A stretch of DNA of 63,519 nucleotides from Pyrinomonadaceae bacterium (GTDB lineage: Bacteria; Acidobacteriota; Blastocatellia; Pyrinomonadales; Pyrinomonadaceae), in NCBI GenBank assembly GCA_014534425.1, contig JACVRN010000018.1, positions 1 through 63,519 of the forward strand, given 5' to 3'. Position 1 is the stretch's first letter. Every line of letters starts with the position of its first letter. The position numbers and the translations under genes were made by a program. Positions 1-8,077 of this stretch are shown here, in pieces. The notes below the pieces were generated by a model. That model made no database searches and was not told where the DNA came from. It saw nothing but the letters and a program-made list of their open reading frames with translations.

Positions 1-898
1 ACCGGCGCACGGCCTTGCACAAGGGGTCTATGGTGTAAGAGTCAATCGCGGGAGTTCCGAGGCTCAGGTTGACGACGCGGATTTTGTAGCGCGAGCCGCT
101 CTTCATCACCCAATCCAGCGCGCTCAGGACGGAAGAGACATTTCCTTTGCCCTGTGCGTCAAGCACGCGCAGGCTGACGAGCGTGGCGTTCGGCGCTATG
201 CCTGTGTAGATTGCAGTCTGTCCTGTGCTCCTGTCGTTGCCTGCGGCGGAGGACGCGACGTGCGTGCCGTGGCCGTAGGGGTCGTCCGTGCGATTCTCTC
301 CGGTGAAATCTTTGGTAAAGGTGGTGCGCTTATCGCCCGTGGCGTCTGTCAGCGCAAGGTGGTCTGCGTAGATGCCGGAGTCAAGAACGGCTATCCCTAT
401 GCCGCTTCCGTCAACGTTGACAGTCCCGTTGCCCTTCAGAGCCGGAAGCGTGCGAACAAGGTCTGCGCCCGTTGTGGTGGTGACGTGACCCTCGGACTTC
501 ACCTGACGGTCGGGTGTGATTGATTCGACTTCATCAAAGAAGGCAAGCTCGTTAACCATCCGCAGGGGCAGTTCCGCGACCGTGACATTAAAGCTGCTGA
601 AATGGCCTTTGACGCGAACGCCCGTGCGCTGCAATAAAGCGCTGAGCTGGCTTGAGGCCGGAGCATTCAACTGAAGAATCACCGTCGCCAACTCTTCCCC
701 GCTAGACTCCTTCAGACGCGCCGAGAGGTCTGCGGAAAGCTTGCCGTCACGCGGCGCAGAATTTTTTGTAGAAGCTTTTGAAGCAGGATTAGCGTCGGCG
801 CTCGCCGTCGTGCCCACGGGTAAGACCATGCACAGGAGGGCAATCGTGGTTAAGATGGCGGGGGCTTTTTTTCTCATCTTCATTAATCGAGGTTCCAT
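1..898 (-). CDS. Subtilisin-like (S8) serine protease, N-terminal part; runs off the left edge
   Basis: This is a secreted serine endopeptidase read leftwards, with 299 codons visible. It starts at the ATG at 898, followed by a hydrophobic signal peptide (about residues 12-33). Residues 55-135 look like a subtilase propeptide. The catalytic domain then begins, with Asp in AVLDSGI (residue 173) and His in YGHGTHVAS (residue 210). The catalytic Ser would lie beyond base 1, so the gene is cut by the window edge. The family matures by propeptide cleavage outside the cytoplasm. Substrate is unknown. The next gene to the right is divergent. Confidence 0.9.
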   Translation of the reverse strand, partial: MEPRLMKMRKKAPAILTTIALLCMVLPVGTTASADANPASKASTKNSAPRDGKLSADLSARLKESSGEELATVILQLNAPASSQLSALLQRTGVRVKGHFSSFNVTVAELPLRMVNELAFFDEVESITPDRQVKSEGHVTTTTGADLVRTLPALKGNGTVNVDGSGIGIAVLDSGIYADHLALTDATGDKRTTFTKDFTGENRTDDPYGHGTHVASSAAGNDRSTGQTAIYTGIAPNATLVSLRVLDAQGKGNVSSVLSALDWVMKSGSRYKIRVVNLSLGTPAIDSYTIDPLCKAVRR

Positions 899-1339
899 GA
901 AGAAACGAGGTATAGGGTCTATCAAATCAATCTATTCAACAGCGCGAGCAGCAAATCCCATAAAAGCACGCGCAACCCCATTAACAAGCCCCATGCCGCT
1001 TGCGCCACATCCACAAAAAAGAAAGCTTTTTCCTAATGTTTTTGATTAAGAGCCGATTCCTGCGGCCCTTCAGAAGTGAAATCTCATGTCAGATTGAATG
1101 TGAGGTCTAATTCAATCTGATGCCATCGGTCAGTGATGCTGGTTTTGGCTAAATACATTTTGCTCAACTGGGTTCTCTCTATTTCTTACCTCGGACTCGT
1201 GTCGAATTAGCAACTAAGTTGCAGAAACCGTCATCCGAGATTTTCGTAGGCCAGTTCTATCGTTCGGGGACAACCTGACAGGTAAAGAGGGTTGATGACT
1301 AACCGTGTTAATGACTGAGGAAGCGAAAGGAGAGTTGAA
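899..1339. other. Intergenic region between divergent genes, with one inverted repeat
   Basis: This 441-base stretch separates the S8 protease (leftward) from the Pro-rich gene (rightward), and I see no credible gene in it. It holds an 11-bp perfect inverted repeat with a 10-base spacer at 1089-1120 (arms TCAGATTGAAT and ATTCAATCTGA), which could be an operator or a small hairpin in a leader. An AGGAG ribosome site lies just before 1340. Confidence 0.6.
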
Positions 1340-1969
1340 ATGAGAAAAGGCATCCTCGTCGTCATAGCTTTTTTGCTGCTGATAGGTTCTATCAACGCGC
1401 AAACCAAATACCCGTCGAAGCAAAAGCAGAAACCCGCGCCGTCGAAACAACGCCCAAAGCCTTCACCGTCACAGGGCGGCGGCAGACTCGCTCCCCCAGA
1501 ACCATTGCCGTCACTGGGCGGCGGGACACTTGCTCCACCAGGGCTGTGGCAACCCGTCAAACCACCAAAGCCCGCGCCATCTCGGAACGGCGCAGCAGTC
1601 GCTCCGCCAGAGCCTTTGCCATCATTGACGGGCGGGAAGCAGGCTCCCGCGAAGCCGTCACCGACCGGCGGGGCGCTCGCTTCGCCTAAGCCTCGGCAGC
1701 CGATCAACACGCCGAATCGTCCGAAGCCCGTACCATCACAGAATGGTGCTGCGGTTGCTCCATCGAAGCCGTTACCATCAACCGGCGGGATGCAGGCTCC
1801 TTCAAAGGCTTCGCCGTCGTTGACCGGTGGGATGCTGGCTCCGCCGGGGTTGTGGTTCCCCCCCAACCCGCCTACTCCGGGCAACACTGCACCAAAGGCA
1901 CAAAAGGGATCGAGCACTGCACGTCCTGTCTTCTCCCCGTCCGTGCCTAGGCCGACGCGCAAGAACTAA
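1340..1969 (+). CDS. Secreted Pro/Gly/Ser-rich repeat protein, unknown function
   Basis: A 209-residue protein with a clear Sec signal peptide (residues 1-20, ending INAQ) and a good AGGAG ribosome site. The rest is low complexity, rich in Pro, Gly, Ser and Ala and basic near the mature N terminus. It contains degenerate repeats of about 20-27 residues with the cores PLPSLTGG, LAPPGLW and NGAAVAPP. There is no recognisable domain, cysteine or membrane anchor, so an extended or wall-associated polymer is likely. I do not recognise a family. The repeat makes a long mirrored frame open on the other strand, which is an artefact. Confidence 0.7.
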   Translation: MRKGILVVIAFLLLIGSINAQTKYPSKQKQKPAPSKQRPKPSPSQGGGRLAPPEPLPSLGGGTLAPPGLWQPVKPPKPAPSRNGAAVAPPEPLPSLTGGKQAPAKPSPTGGALASPKPRQPINTPNRPKPVPSQNGAAVAPSKPLPSTGGMQAPSKASPSLTGGMLAPPGLWFPPNPPTPGNTAPKAQKGSSTARPVFSPSVPRPTRKN

Positions 1970-2082
1970 TGGCGTGGGTGACGGTATGTTCTCGTAAGCT
2001 TTCAGCCGTGTGAGAGAGTAACCCGTCCGCTACAAGTGGCTATTGGAGCACTGAAATCGCATGATTTACCCTACGTGATGCC

Positions 2083-2110
2083 TTGACAATATCATCTGAG
2101 GGGTTAGAAT
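2083..2110 (+). promoter_or_regulatory. Sigma-70-type promoter for tRNA-Ser
   Basis: TTGACA and TAGAAT boxes are separated by 16 bases, about 30 bases before the tRNA. The same pair of hexamers with the same spacing precedes the actA operon. Confidence 0.65.
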
Positions 2111-2140
2111 ATTTTCTCGCCCGGAGTCGGGGCATCGAGC

Positions 2141-2231
2141 GGAGATGTGGCCGAGTGGCTGAAGGCGGCGGTTTGCTAAACCGTTAAGGGTCAAAAGCCC
2201 TTCACAGGTTCGAATCCTGTCATCTCCGCCA
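2141..2231 (+). tRNA. tRNA-Ser (anticodon GCT)
   Basis: A class II tRNA. The acceptor arm GGAGATG pairs with CATCTCC (2221-2227). The anticodon stem GCGGT/ACCGT encloses loop TTGCTAA, giving anticodon GCT and decoding AGC/AGU. A long variable arm (AAGGGT...GCCCTT) is typical of serine tRNAs, and the T arm contains GGTTCGAATCC. The CCA end is encoded (2229-2231). Confidence 0.97.
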
Positions 2232-2238
2232 GCAATCT

Positions 2239-2320
2239 TAAGGCAAAAGGTAAAAGGCAAAAGTAAGGAAAGGATTCAAAGCCTCTTCGCTTTTGCCTTT
2301 TACCTTTTTGCTTTTCCCTT
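2239..2320. repeat. Intergenic hairpin repeat, AAAAGGC/AAAAGGT 7-mer family
   Basis: The left arm is a degenerate tandem of AAAAGGC/AAAAGGT (about 2240-2263). The right arm is its inverse (about 2290-2317), with an AAGGAAAGGATTC spacer. It lies between tRNA-Ser and the DUF421 gene and may act as a terminator. A single-arm relative occurs at 54425-54462. Confidence 0.75.
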
Positions 2321-2383
2321 TATATTTTTCTTCCTCCTCAAGAGAAAGCGTTTTCATGTTTCGTTTGAAGGAGGATGAAAGGG

Positions 2384-2971
2384 ATGTTACCTGTTCTTTG
2401 GAATGAGGCTTCCGTGCAGGAGATGTTCCGGCTCACGGTGCCTGTGGCGGAGAAGATGTTGCGGCCCGTCGTCGTCTATCTCTTTCTGGTGATAGTCCTG
2501 CGCGTCTTCGGTAAACGCGAGTTGGCGCAACTGAATCCCTTCGACTTGGTGGTGCTCCTGTCGCTCTCGAACACTGTGCAGAACGCCATCATAGGAGACG
2601 ACAACAGCGTCACGGGCGGACTGCTCGGTGCGTTCACCTTGCTCTTTATCAACTACCTTGTGGTACGCTTCCTTTTTAAGCACAAGCGTCTTGACCAGAT
2701 TATAGAGGGCAGCCCCACGACTTTGATAAAGAACGGGAGGCTTCGCCCCGAAGGGATGGCGAAAGAGTTGCTGTCGGAGTCGGAGTTGCTGACGGTGGCG
2801 CACCGCCAGGGCTTCGCTAGCCTCAAGCAGGTAGAGACCTGTGTGCTGGAACCCGGCGGCACCTTCTTTCTTCAGGGCAAGATGCCGCCGCAGGACGAAC
2901 AACGCCACGACGAAATCCTGGCGCGACTGGATGACCTCAGCCGCCAACTGGCAGAGCTAAAGAAAGGATGA
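2384..2971 (+). CDS. DUF421 (YetF/YcaP-type) membrane protein
   Basis: A 195-residue inner-membrane protein of the DUF421 family. It has two or three N-terminal membrane segments (about residues 23-40, 50-65 and 75-95) and a soluble C-terminal domain with the family signatures FGKRELAQL, NPFDLVVLL and LIKNGRL. A helical tail (LARLDDLSRQLAEL) ends it. The ribosome site GAAGGAGG (2367-2374) directly touches an upstream in-frame ATG at 2375, so the ATG at 2384, nine bases away, is the better start. The biochemical role of the family is unclear. Confidence 0.88.
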   Translation: MLPVLWNEASVQEMFRLTVPVAEKMLRPVVVYLFLVIVLRVFGKRELAQLNPFDLVVLLSLSNTVQNAIIGDDNSVTGGLLGAFTLLFINYLVVRFLFKHKRLDQIIEGSPTTLIKNGRLRPEGMAKELLSESELLTVAHRQGFASLKQVETCVLEPGGTFFLQGKMPPQDEQRHDEILARLDDLSRQLAELKKG

Positions 2972-2973
2972 CG

Positions 2974-3014
2974 GAGATTGATTCATTGAATCAATGAAGA
3001 AATGAATCAATCTC
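2974..3014. repeat. Intergenic hairpin, ATTGATTCA palindrome family
   Basis: Perfect 14-bp arms (GAGATTGATTCATT and its complement) enclose a 13-base loop that itself contains TTGAATCAATG. A T-rich stretch follows, and the gltX start codon is only 15 bases downstream. It probably ends the DUF421 transcript. Confidence 0.8.
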
Positions 3015-3029
3015 TTCTTTGCTTTTTAA

Positions 3030-4556
3030 ATGTCTGTTAGAGTTCGCTTCGCACCCAGCCCTACGGGCTATCTTCATATTGGTTCGGCGCGCACTGCGCT
3101 CTTTAACTGGCTCTATGCGCGCAACACGGGCGGAAAGTTTCTGCTTCGCATAGAGGACACAGACCTTCAGCGCTCCACGGAAGCTTCCACGCGCTCTATC
3201 ATAGAGGGCCTGGAGTGGCTTGGGCTGAACTATGACGAAGAGATTGTCTTTCAATCAGACAATGCCGATAAGCATAGAAGCGCCGCCGCGCGGCTGGTTG
3301 AAGAGGGCTGCGCCTATCGTGATTTCACGCCGAAGGAAGAGCGCTCGGATGCTACGGTCAAGCAGGGCATCGTTGACAGGGCGCGTGCCGCAGGCGCAGA
3401 GGGCGTCAATCATCGCGCCAATCCTTACCGTGAGCTATCGAAGGCTGAGTCGGACGCACGCGCCTCTGCGGGCGAGCCGTTCGCCATTCGCCTGAAAGTG
3501 CCTGAGGAGGGGCAGACATTTTTCGCGGACGTAGTCTACGGCGAGCAGTCCCGCGCCTATGCGGAGATAGAAGATTTGGTGCTGCTGCGCTCCGACGGCC
3601 ACCCTCTTTATAACCTCGCGGTCGTCATTGATGACATAGATATGGGAGTCACGGACGTTATACGCGGGCAGGATCATCTGACCAATACGCACAAACAGAT
3701 TCTCATATACGAAGCCTTGGGCGTGACGCCTCCGCGCTTCGCGCATCTTCCGCTCATCTTAGCGCCCAACAAGGGCAAGCTCTCAAAGCGCAGGCACGGA
3801 GAGGTCGTGTCTTTGACCACGTACCGCGACAGAGGGTTTGTGGCCGCAGCGTTCAGAAACTTTCTGGCGCTCCTGGGCTGGTCGCCGGAAGAGGCCGAGA
3901 AAGAGATAATGACGCTCGACGAGATGGTCGAGAGCTTTTCGCTCGAAGGCATACATCGCTCGAACGCCGTCTTTAATTTCAACGAGGCAGACCCGCGTCA
4001 CTGGACGGACGACAAAGCCCTCTGGATGAACGCGGAGTACATCAGAACGATGCCGCTCGAAGAACTAACACCGCTCGTCAAGGAAGAGCTTCGGTCGGAA
4101 AAGCTCTGGCGCGAAGAGTACGAGGACTGGGAGCGCAACTGGTTCGAGCGCGCGGTTGACTTGATACGCCAGCGCTTCTTTACCCTTAAAGATTTTTCCG
4201 CGCAGGGACGCGCCTACTTCTCGGATGATTTCGATTTCGAGCCTGCGGCGGTGAAGAAGAATCTGCTCAAGGAGCCGCGACTGAAAGAACTTTTGCCGCA
4301 GCTTGCAGACCGCCTGGAGATGGTAGAACCCTGGAATGCCGAAACGAGCGAGCAGGCTCTGCGCGCGTTCTCGGACGAGGCGGGCGTCAAGGCGGGCCTA
4401 CTGATTAACGCCTCGCGCACCATGCTCACGGGCCAGGCGGTCGGCCCCTCAATGTTCGAGGTCTTCGACATCATGGGCCGCGACCGCTCCGCACAACGCC
4501 TCAGAAGCGGAGTCCCGTGGCACGAACAGATTGAGAATGTATCAGAAAGAAAGTAA
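3030..4556 (+). CDS. gltX: Glutamate--tRNA ligase
   Basis: A class I aminoacyl-tRNA synthetase that charges tRNA-Glu in the cytoplasm, 508 residues. The HIGH-type motif is in PTGYLHIGSARTALFNW (HIGS at 16-19) and the KMSKS-type motif is KLSKR at about 250-254. It has the expected catalytic core followed by the anticodon-binding helical domain, and normal length. No Shine-Dalgarno site precedes the ATG; the upstream hairpin ends 15 bases away and is followed by a T-rich tract. The in-frame start is fixed by the near-universal VRVRFAPSPTG N terminus. Confidence 0.97.
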   Translation: MSVRVRFAPSPTGYLHIGSARTALFNWLYARNTGGKFLLRIEDTDLQRSTEASTRSIIEGLEWLGLNYDEEIVFQSDNADKHRSAAARLVEEGCAYRDFTPKEERSDATVKQGIVDRARAAGAEGVNHRANPYRELSKAESDARASAGEPFAIRLKVPEEGQTFFADVVYGEQSRAYAEIEDLVLLRSDGHPLYNLAVVIDDIDMGVTDVIRGQDHLTNTHKQILIYEALGVTPPRFAHLPLILAPNKGKLSKRRHGEVVSLTTYRDRGFVAAAFRNFLALLGWSPEEAEKEIMTLDEMVESFSLEGIHRSNAVFNFNEADPRHWTDDKALWMNAEYIRTMPLEELTPLVKEELRSEKLWREEYEDWERNWFERAVDLIRQRFFTLKDFSAQGRAYFSDDFDFEPAAVKKNLLKEPRLKELLPQLADRLEMVEPWNAETSEQALRAFSDEAGVKAGLLINASRTMLTGQAVGPSMFEVFDIMGRDRSAQRLRSGVPWHEQIENVSERK

Positions 4557-4614
4557 CAGGATAGACAGGATAAGGAAATAGAAATAGCTCTGCTTTTATC
4601 CTGTCCATCCTGTT
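4555..4614. repeat. Intergenic hairpin repeat, ACAGGATAG 9-mer family
   Basis: The 19-base arms (4555-4573 and 4596-4614) pair with one mismatch. Each holds two copies of the 9-base unit ACAGGATAG/ACAGGATGG. The A-rich loop contains AGGAAATAGAAATAG. It is located right after the gltX stop codon. Confidence 0.8.
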
Positions 4615-4630
4615 TGAATAGGAGTAGACC

Positions 4631-5269
4631 ATGCTTCAAAGATTGATTGTCATGATTGCTTTAATCTCCGCGTTTGCGGCTCTCTGTGCGGGGCAGAATT
4701 CGAATAGTAGCGCGCCCTCTTCGCGCCCGCGCACGCAAACGTCTTCGACTCAGACGCAGGGCAATGCCAATACGCAGACAAATGATGCCGGGACGCAGGG
4801 ACGCGGGCGTCGTAACACGAACGATGCCACCTCAAAGGGTGTGGTTGACGCCTTCGACTCGCTCATAGCGGGGATAGAGAAGACGAACGTGGAGCTTGTG
4901 ACGAACGTTTACTGGAACTCTCCGCAGCTTATACTCTTTAACAACAACGGAACGGTCACGCGCGGTTGGGAGCAGCTGCGTAAGAATCGTGAAAGCTCTT
5001 ACCCGAACATCAAAGACGTGAAGCTCACAGTGCGAGACCGCCGCGTGTTGATGTTGGGGCGCGACGCTGCGCTTGTTACCTGCCTGTGGACGCAGACGCA
5101 AACCTACAAGGGCACGCCTGAGACCGCTTCGGGACGCATGACTCTGGTCTTCCAGCGCATCAACGGCCTGTGGAAAGCCGTACACCTTCACACCTCGCCG
5201 GACGCACCAGACCCTTCACGCCTGCCGGCCTCGGAACAGACGACCGAGCAGCCAAAGCCTAAGTCTTGA
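4631..5269 (+). CDS. Secreted SnoaL-like/DUF4440 (NTF2-fold) protein
   Basis: A 212-residue exported protein: signal peptide (1-21, ending LCAGQ), a Ser/Thr/Gln-rich linker to about residue 75, then an NTF2-like domain (VVDAFDSLIAGIEKTN... TRGWEQLRKN ... SGRMTLVFQRINGLWKAVHLHTS). The fold occurs in small ligand-binding or isomerase-like proteins, and no catalytic residues can be assigned here. It resembles the product of 11519-11980 in the RGWE, GR(M/F)TL and W(K/R)..H.HTS segments, so the two are probably paralogs. The role is unknown. Confidence 0.8.
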   Translation: MLQRLIVMIALISAFAALCAGQNSNSSAPSSRPRTQTSSTQTQGNANTQTNDAGTQGRGRRNTNDATSKGVVDAFDSLIAGIEKTNVELVTNVYWNSPQLILFNNNGTVTRGWEQLRKNRESSYPNIKDVKLTVRDRRVLMLGRDAALVTCLWTQTQTYKGTPETASGRMTLVFQRINGLWKAVHLHTSPDAPDPSRLPASEQTTEQPKPKS

Positions 5270-5283
5270 CAAAAATTCTGTAG

Positions 5284-5312
5284 GGGCAGGGCTAGTCCCT
5301 GCCCGTGTATTT
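5284..5312. terminator. Bidirectional terminator-like hairpin
   Basis: GGGCAGGG (5284-5291) pairs with CCCTGCCC (5297-5304) over a 5-base loop. A-rich sequence lies before it and GTATTTTAT after. It sits between two convergent genes. Confidence 0.7.
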
Positions 5313-5327
5313 TATGAACAAGTATGG

Positions 5328-6911
5328 TCAGGGATTGGTGCGTTCGTACTCTTTTCCAGAGACCCATTTCATACCATCGAAGACCATGTACTTGGGCTTT
5401 CGCTGTGTGAGTTTCGGCTGGCCGGAATAAGAGGCATCAATCACTCCCAAATCCGCCACGGAAGAATCGCATGACAGGTTTCTACGGAAGGTGACATCTT
5501 TGCCGTCGGCCTCGGAGTACGCGGTAATCAAAATCTCTCCGCCGCAGGGGACTGCGTCAAACACCGCGACGCCGTCGCTGTTTGTCAGCTTATTCAAGCT
5601 AACTCCTCCTGCCTGAATACTAATATTCGAGCGCCTTATGGGTCTGTCCTGCACGTCCGCGTTGTTCTCCACCTGCGTCAGGCGCACGCTCACGGTAGCG
5701 GGAGCAGGCGTAGGAGTCGAAGCCGCGCTCGATGTCTTTGTGCTCGCGCTGGTATCCAAACTGCTCTTAGCGCCATTCTTATTGTTTTCGTTGCCGTAGC
5801 TCGTGCTGTAGTCTCTGCCGGAATTGCTGTTCTGGTAGCTGACGATACCTCCCACTAGAAGACCCAGAAACAGCAGCGCGAAGACGACGACTAAAGCTTT
5901 GCGTAGACCCGAACGCTTAGGCTCAGGCTCTTCACTTTGCACTAAAGGCTCAGGTCTTCCTATGGGCAGCGTCGCAGGCTCTTTAGAGTTTGCGGGAGAG
6001 CGCACGGTGCTGCTGAGAGGCTCCGTTGGCGTCGCGCTGCTGATTACAGGACGGGGCAAGGCTTCAGGGGCGGCGCGAATGGTCTCTTCATCACTGCCCC
6101 TGGTTGATTTGGTGTTGGCGGCTTCTCTTATCCTCTTGCTCATCTCAGCCGCCGAGGGAAAGCGCGCTTCTGGATTCTTCTGTAATGCCTGCTCGACTAT
6201 TTTCCTCAAAGGCTCTGGAATATTTCGCGGGAGAGGCTCAGGCTCTCTGGTGATGATGGCGGCGAGCAGAGAGGGCATGTCGGTTTGCGGGAACGGCAGG
6301 GTTCCCGATAGCAGTTGATAAAAGATGACTCCGGCAGACCAGATGTCCGTCTCTTCGCCGCGTTTGCCGTCAAAAGCTTCGGGCGGCATGTAGGCGGGCG
6401 TCCCCGTGGCGATGGTGCTTTTGGAAGTTGTCTTGAGGATGCGCGCGATTCCGAAATCCGCCAGGCGCGGCGTCTCGTTCTGAAGCAAGATATTATCCGG
6501 CTTCAAATCCCTGTGAATAATGTTTCGCTTGTGAAGATGGTCAAGGCCGGAGAGGATTCCTAGCGCCATCTCTACTGCGGCCTCGGTCGTGGGCGCTTTG
6601 CCGCCGTGCTTTTCCAGCCACTTCGAAAGTGAGCCGTCCGGCGCGTATTCGCTGACGATGACTATTTGTTCGTCGTAGATGTCCGCGTCGATAATCGGCA
6701 GCACGTTCGGATGCCCGCTCGCGTGTACCCAGAGCGAGGCTTCCTGCCGTATGGCCTCTAAATCAATATCCTCGTCGTTGGGTATCTTGATAGCTACTTT
6801 GGTGGTGGTGATGGCCGTGCGTTTTTCTGCCAACCAGACGACGCCGAAAGCTCCTCGTCCGAGCTTGCTGATTAAAGTGTAAGGCCCGATTTTGTCTCCC
6901 GCTTTAGCCAT
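5328..6911 (-). CDS. Membrane Ser/Thr protein kinase (PknB type) with an extracytoplasmic beta domain
   Basis: A transmembrane eukaryotic-like kinase of 527 residues. The kinase domain (10-265) has the glycine loop LGRGAFG, VAIKIP (Lys42), catalytic HRDLKPDN (133-140), DFG (152-154) and TPAYMPPEA. A Pro-rich linker leads to one membrane segment (about 339-358). A Ser/Thr/Asn-rich stretch and an outer domain follow; KLTNSDGVAVFDAVPCGG resembles carboxypeptidase-regulatory-like beta sandwiches. I chose the ATG at 6911 because MAKAGDKIGPY begins the fold. An in-frame ATG at 7004 would add 31 residues of no domain character. Divergent from the Crp gene. Ligand and targets are unknown. Confidence 0.9.
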   Translation of the reverse strand: MAKAGDKIGPYTLISKLGRGAFGVVWLAEKRTAITTTKVAIKIPNDEDIDLEAIRQEASLWVHASGHPNVLPIIDADIYDEQIVIVSEYAPDGSLSKWLEKHGGKAPTTEAAVEMALGILSGLDHLHKRNIIHRDLKPDNILLQNETPRLADFGIARILKTTSKSTIATGTPAYMPPEAFDGKRGEETDIWSAGVIFYQLLSGTLPFPQTDMPSLLAAIITREPEPLPRNIPEPLRKIVEQALQKNPEARFPSAAEMSKRIREAANTKSTRGSDEETIRAAPEALPRPVISSATPTEPLSSTVRSPANSKEPATLPIGRPEPLVQSEEPEPKRSGLRKALVVVFALLFLGLLVGGIVSYQNSNSGRDYSTSYGNENNKNGAKSSLDTSASTKTSSAASTPTPAPATVSVRLTQVENNADVQDRPIRRSNISIQAGGVSLNKLTNSDGVAVFDAVPCGGEILITAYSEADGKDVTFRRNLSCDSSVADLGVIDASYSGQPKLTQRKPKYMVFDGMKWVSGKEYERTNP

Positions 6912-7009
6912 AAAACTGTGAGAACAGGTTGGAATAGATACGGCGTTCAGGACAAGCGAGCCAACATCATAACCTAAATCCCACAAGAGCGCGAGAGTTT
7001 CCATTTCGA

Positions 7010-7029
7010 ATTCAAGAGCGCTCTTGAAT
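7010..7029. promoter_or_regulatory. 20-bp perfect palindrome between kinase and Crp-family genes
   Basis: ATTCAAGAGCGCTCTTGAAT reads the same on both strands. It lies in the divergent promoter region, 11 bases upstream of the proposed -35 box of the Crp-family gene. An operator for a dimeric regulator is likely, possibly the adjacent Crp-family protein itself, although it is unlike the classical TGTGA-N6-TCACA site. Confidence 0.6.
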
Positions 7030-7040
7030 CAAATATTTCC

Positions 7041-7069
7041 TTGCTTATACCGCACGCTTACTCTATAAC
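7041..7069 (+). promoter_or_regulatory. Sigma-70-type promoter for the Crp-family gene
   Basis: TTGCTT and TATAAC are spaced by 17 bases, ending 34 bases before the ATG at 7104. Confidence 0.5.
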
Positions 7070-7103
7070 TCATCTGTCTCACAGTCTGAGGTAAATACTA
7101 ATT

Positions 7104-7796
7104 ATGACAATCGAAAATCGTCTTCTTGCCTGTCTGCCCGAAGAAGAGTTCGCGCGTCTCAGTCGGCACATGGAGCGCGTTTCGCTCTCTCACGGCCAGT
7201 ACGCCATAGTGCCGGAAGAGCCAATCCGCGACGTTTACTTTCCGCTTACCTGCCTGCTTTCCCTGGTGACGATTCTTGAAGACGGCTCGACTGTAGAATC
7301 CGGCACGATCGGGCGCGAAGGCATGTCGGGCATCCCTGTCCTGCTGGACGCGAAGTCAACGCCCATGCCCACCTTCGCGCAGATTCCAGGCTACGCTCTT
7401 AAAATCAGAGCGAGCGTCCTGAAAGAGATGTATGAAGAGCGCGGCCATCTTCACAAGCTCTTGAATCGCTACATACACACTGTCATAGTCACAGGCTCGC
7501 AATCGACCGCCTGCAACGCGCGACACAATGTAGAAGAGAGGCTCTGCCGTTGGCTCTTGATGAGCAGCGACGGCGTAGGCTCGGACGAGCTTAATCTGAC
7601 GCAGGAATTTCTGGCGACCATGCTGGGCGTCAGGCGGCCCGGAGTCTCGCAGGCGGCAGGCGCATTACAGGAAGCTGGGTTGATTAGCTACAATCGAGGG
7701 ACTATAAAGATTCTTGACCGCGCAGGATTGGAGCGGGCCGTCTGCGAGTGCTACCGCATGAGCAAGGCAGAATACGACCGACTGTTCAGCAGCTAA
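7104..7796 (+). CDS. Crp/Fnr-family transcription regulator
   Basis: A 230-residue DNA-binding regulator. An N-terminal cyclic-nucleotide-binding-like beta roll spans about 10-125, a long dimerisation helix about 125-150, and a winged helix-turn-helix about 160-220 (LTQEFLATMLGVRRPGVSQA). The PGETAAR-type cAMP cassette is absent, since the matching region reads ESGTIGREGMSG. There are no Fnr-like N-terminal cysteines, so neither cAMP nor an FeS cluster is supported as ligand. Variants of this type are common near stress genes. It may autoregulate through the palindrome at 7010-7029. Confidence 0.9.
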   Translation: MTIENRLLACLPEEEFARLSRHMERVSLSHGQYAIVPEEPIRDVYFPLTCLLSLVTILEDGSTVESGTIGREGMSGIPVLLDAKSTPMPTFAQIPGYALKIRASVLKEMYEERGHLHKLLNRYIHTVIVTGSQSTACNARHNVEERLCRWLLMSSDGVGSDELNLTQEFLATMLGVRRPGVSQAAGALQEAGLISYNRGTIKILDRAGLERAVCECYRMSKAEYDRLFSS

Positions 7797-7831
7797 AACT
7801 ACAGCGCCTACAATTTATCGCTTCCTAAAAA

Positions 7832-7871
7832 GAAAGAGAGACGCTTCACTTCAAGCAAAGCGTCTCTTCTG
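7832..7871 (+). terminator. Rho-independent-type terminator after the Crp-family gene
   Basis: AGAGACGCTT (7837-7846) pairs perfectly with AAGCGTCTCT (7858-7867) over an 11-base loop. T/C-rich bases follow. Confidence 0.75.
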
Positions 7872-7966
7872 TCGGTGTAACTGTTGGGATTAGCCTGTGT
7901 GCCTTTGTCTAAATCAGACAACGAACGCGAGCAAACACCCAAACAAAAGAAGTGTTGGCTCGGCCC

Positions 7967-8002
7967 TTAGGCTTCAGCCACCTCACTGTGATAAGAACTC
8001 AT
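7967..8002 (-). CDS. Possible 11-codon peptide with a strong ribosome site
   Basis: Downstream of hutI on the same strand, AAGGAGGTGATT (complement of 8012-8023) is an almost full anti-rRNA match. ATG at 8002 follows about 14 bases away, and the frame MSSYHSEVAEA then ends in TAA. The ribosome site is unusually strong for an intergenic region, but the peptide is tiny and the spacing long. It could instead be part of a small RNA. The rest of 7872-8077 shows no gene. Confidence 0.2.
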   Translation of the reverse strand: MSSYHSEVAEA

Positions 8003-8077
8003 ATATTTTAGAATCACCTCCTTCCTCAGTGTTAACTCGATAATAAATGACTATTAATGGTGCGTCAACCGTTATTT

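Noticed and set aside
1231..1962. Minus-strand frame of 243 codons opposite the Pro-rich gene
   Set aside because: A mirror of the Pro/Gly-rich repeats; no ribosome site and no signal, whereas the plus-strand frame has both.
2066..2260. Minus-strand frame of 64 codons (DRIRTCEGLLTLNGLANRRLQ)
   Set aside because: It is the antisense of tRNA-Ser; this mistranslation is a well-known annotation artefact.
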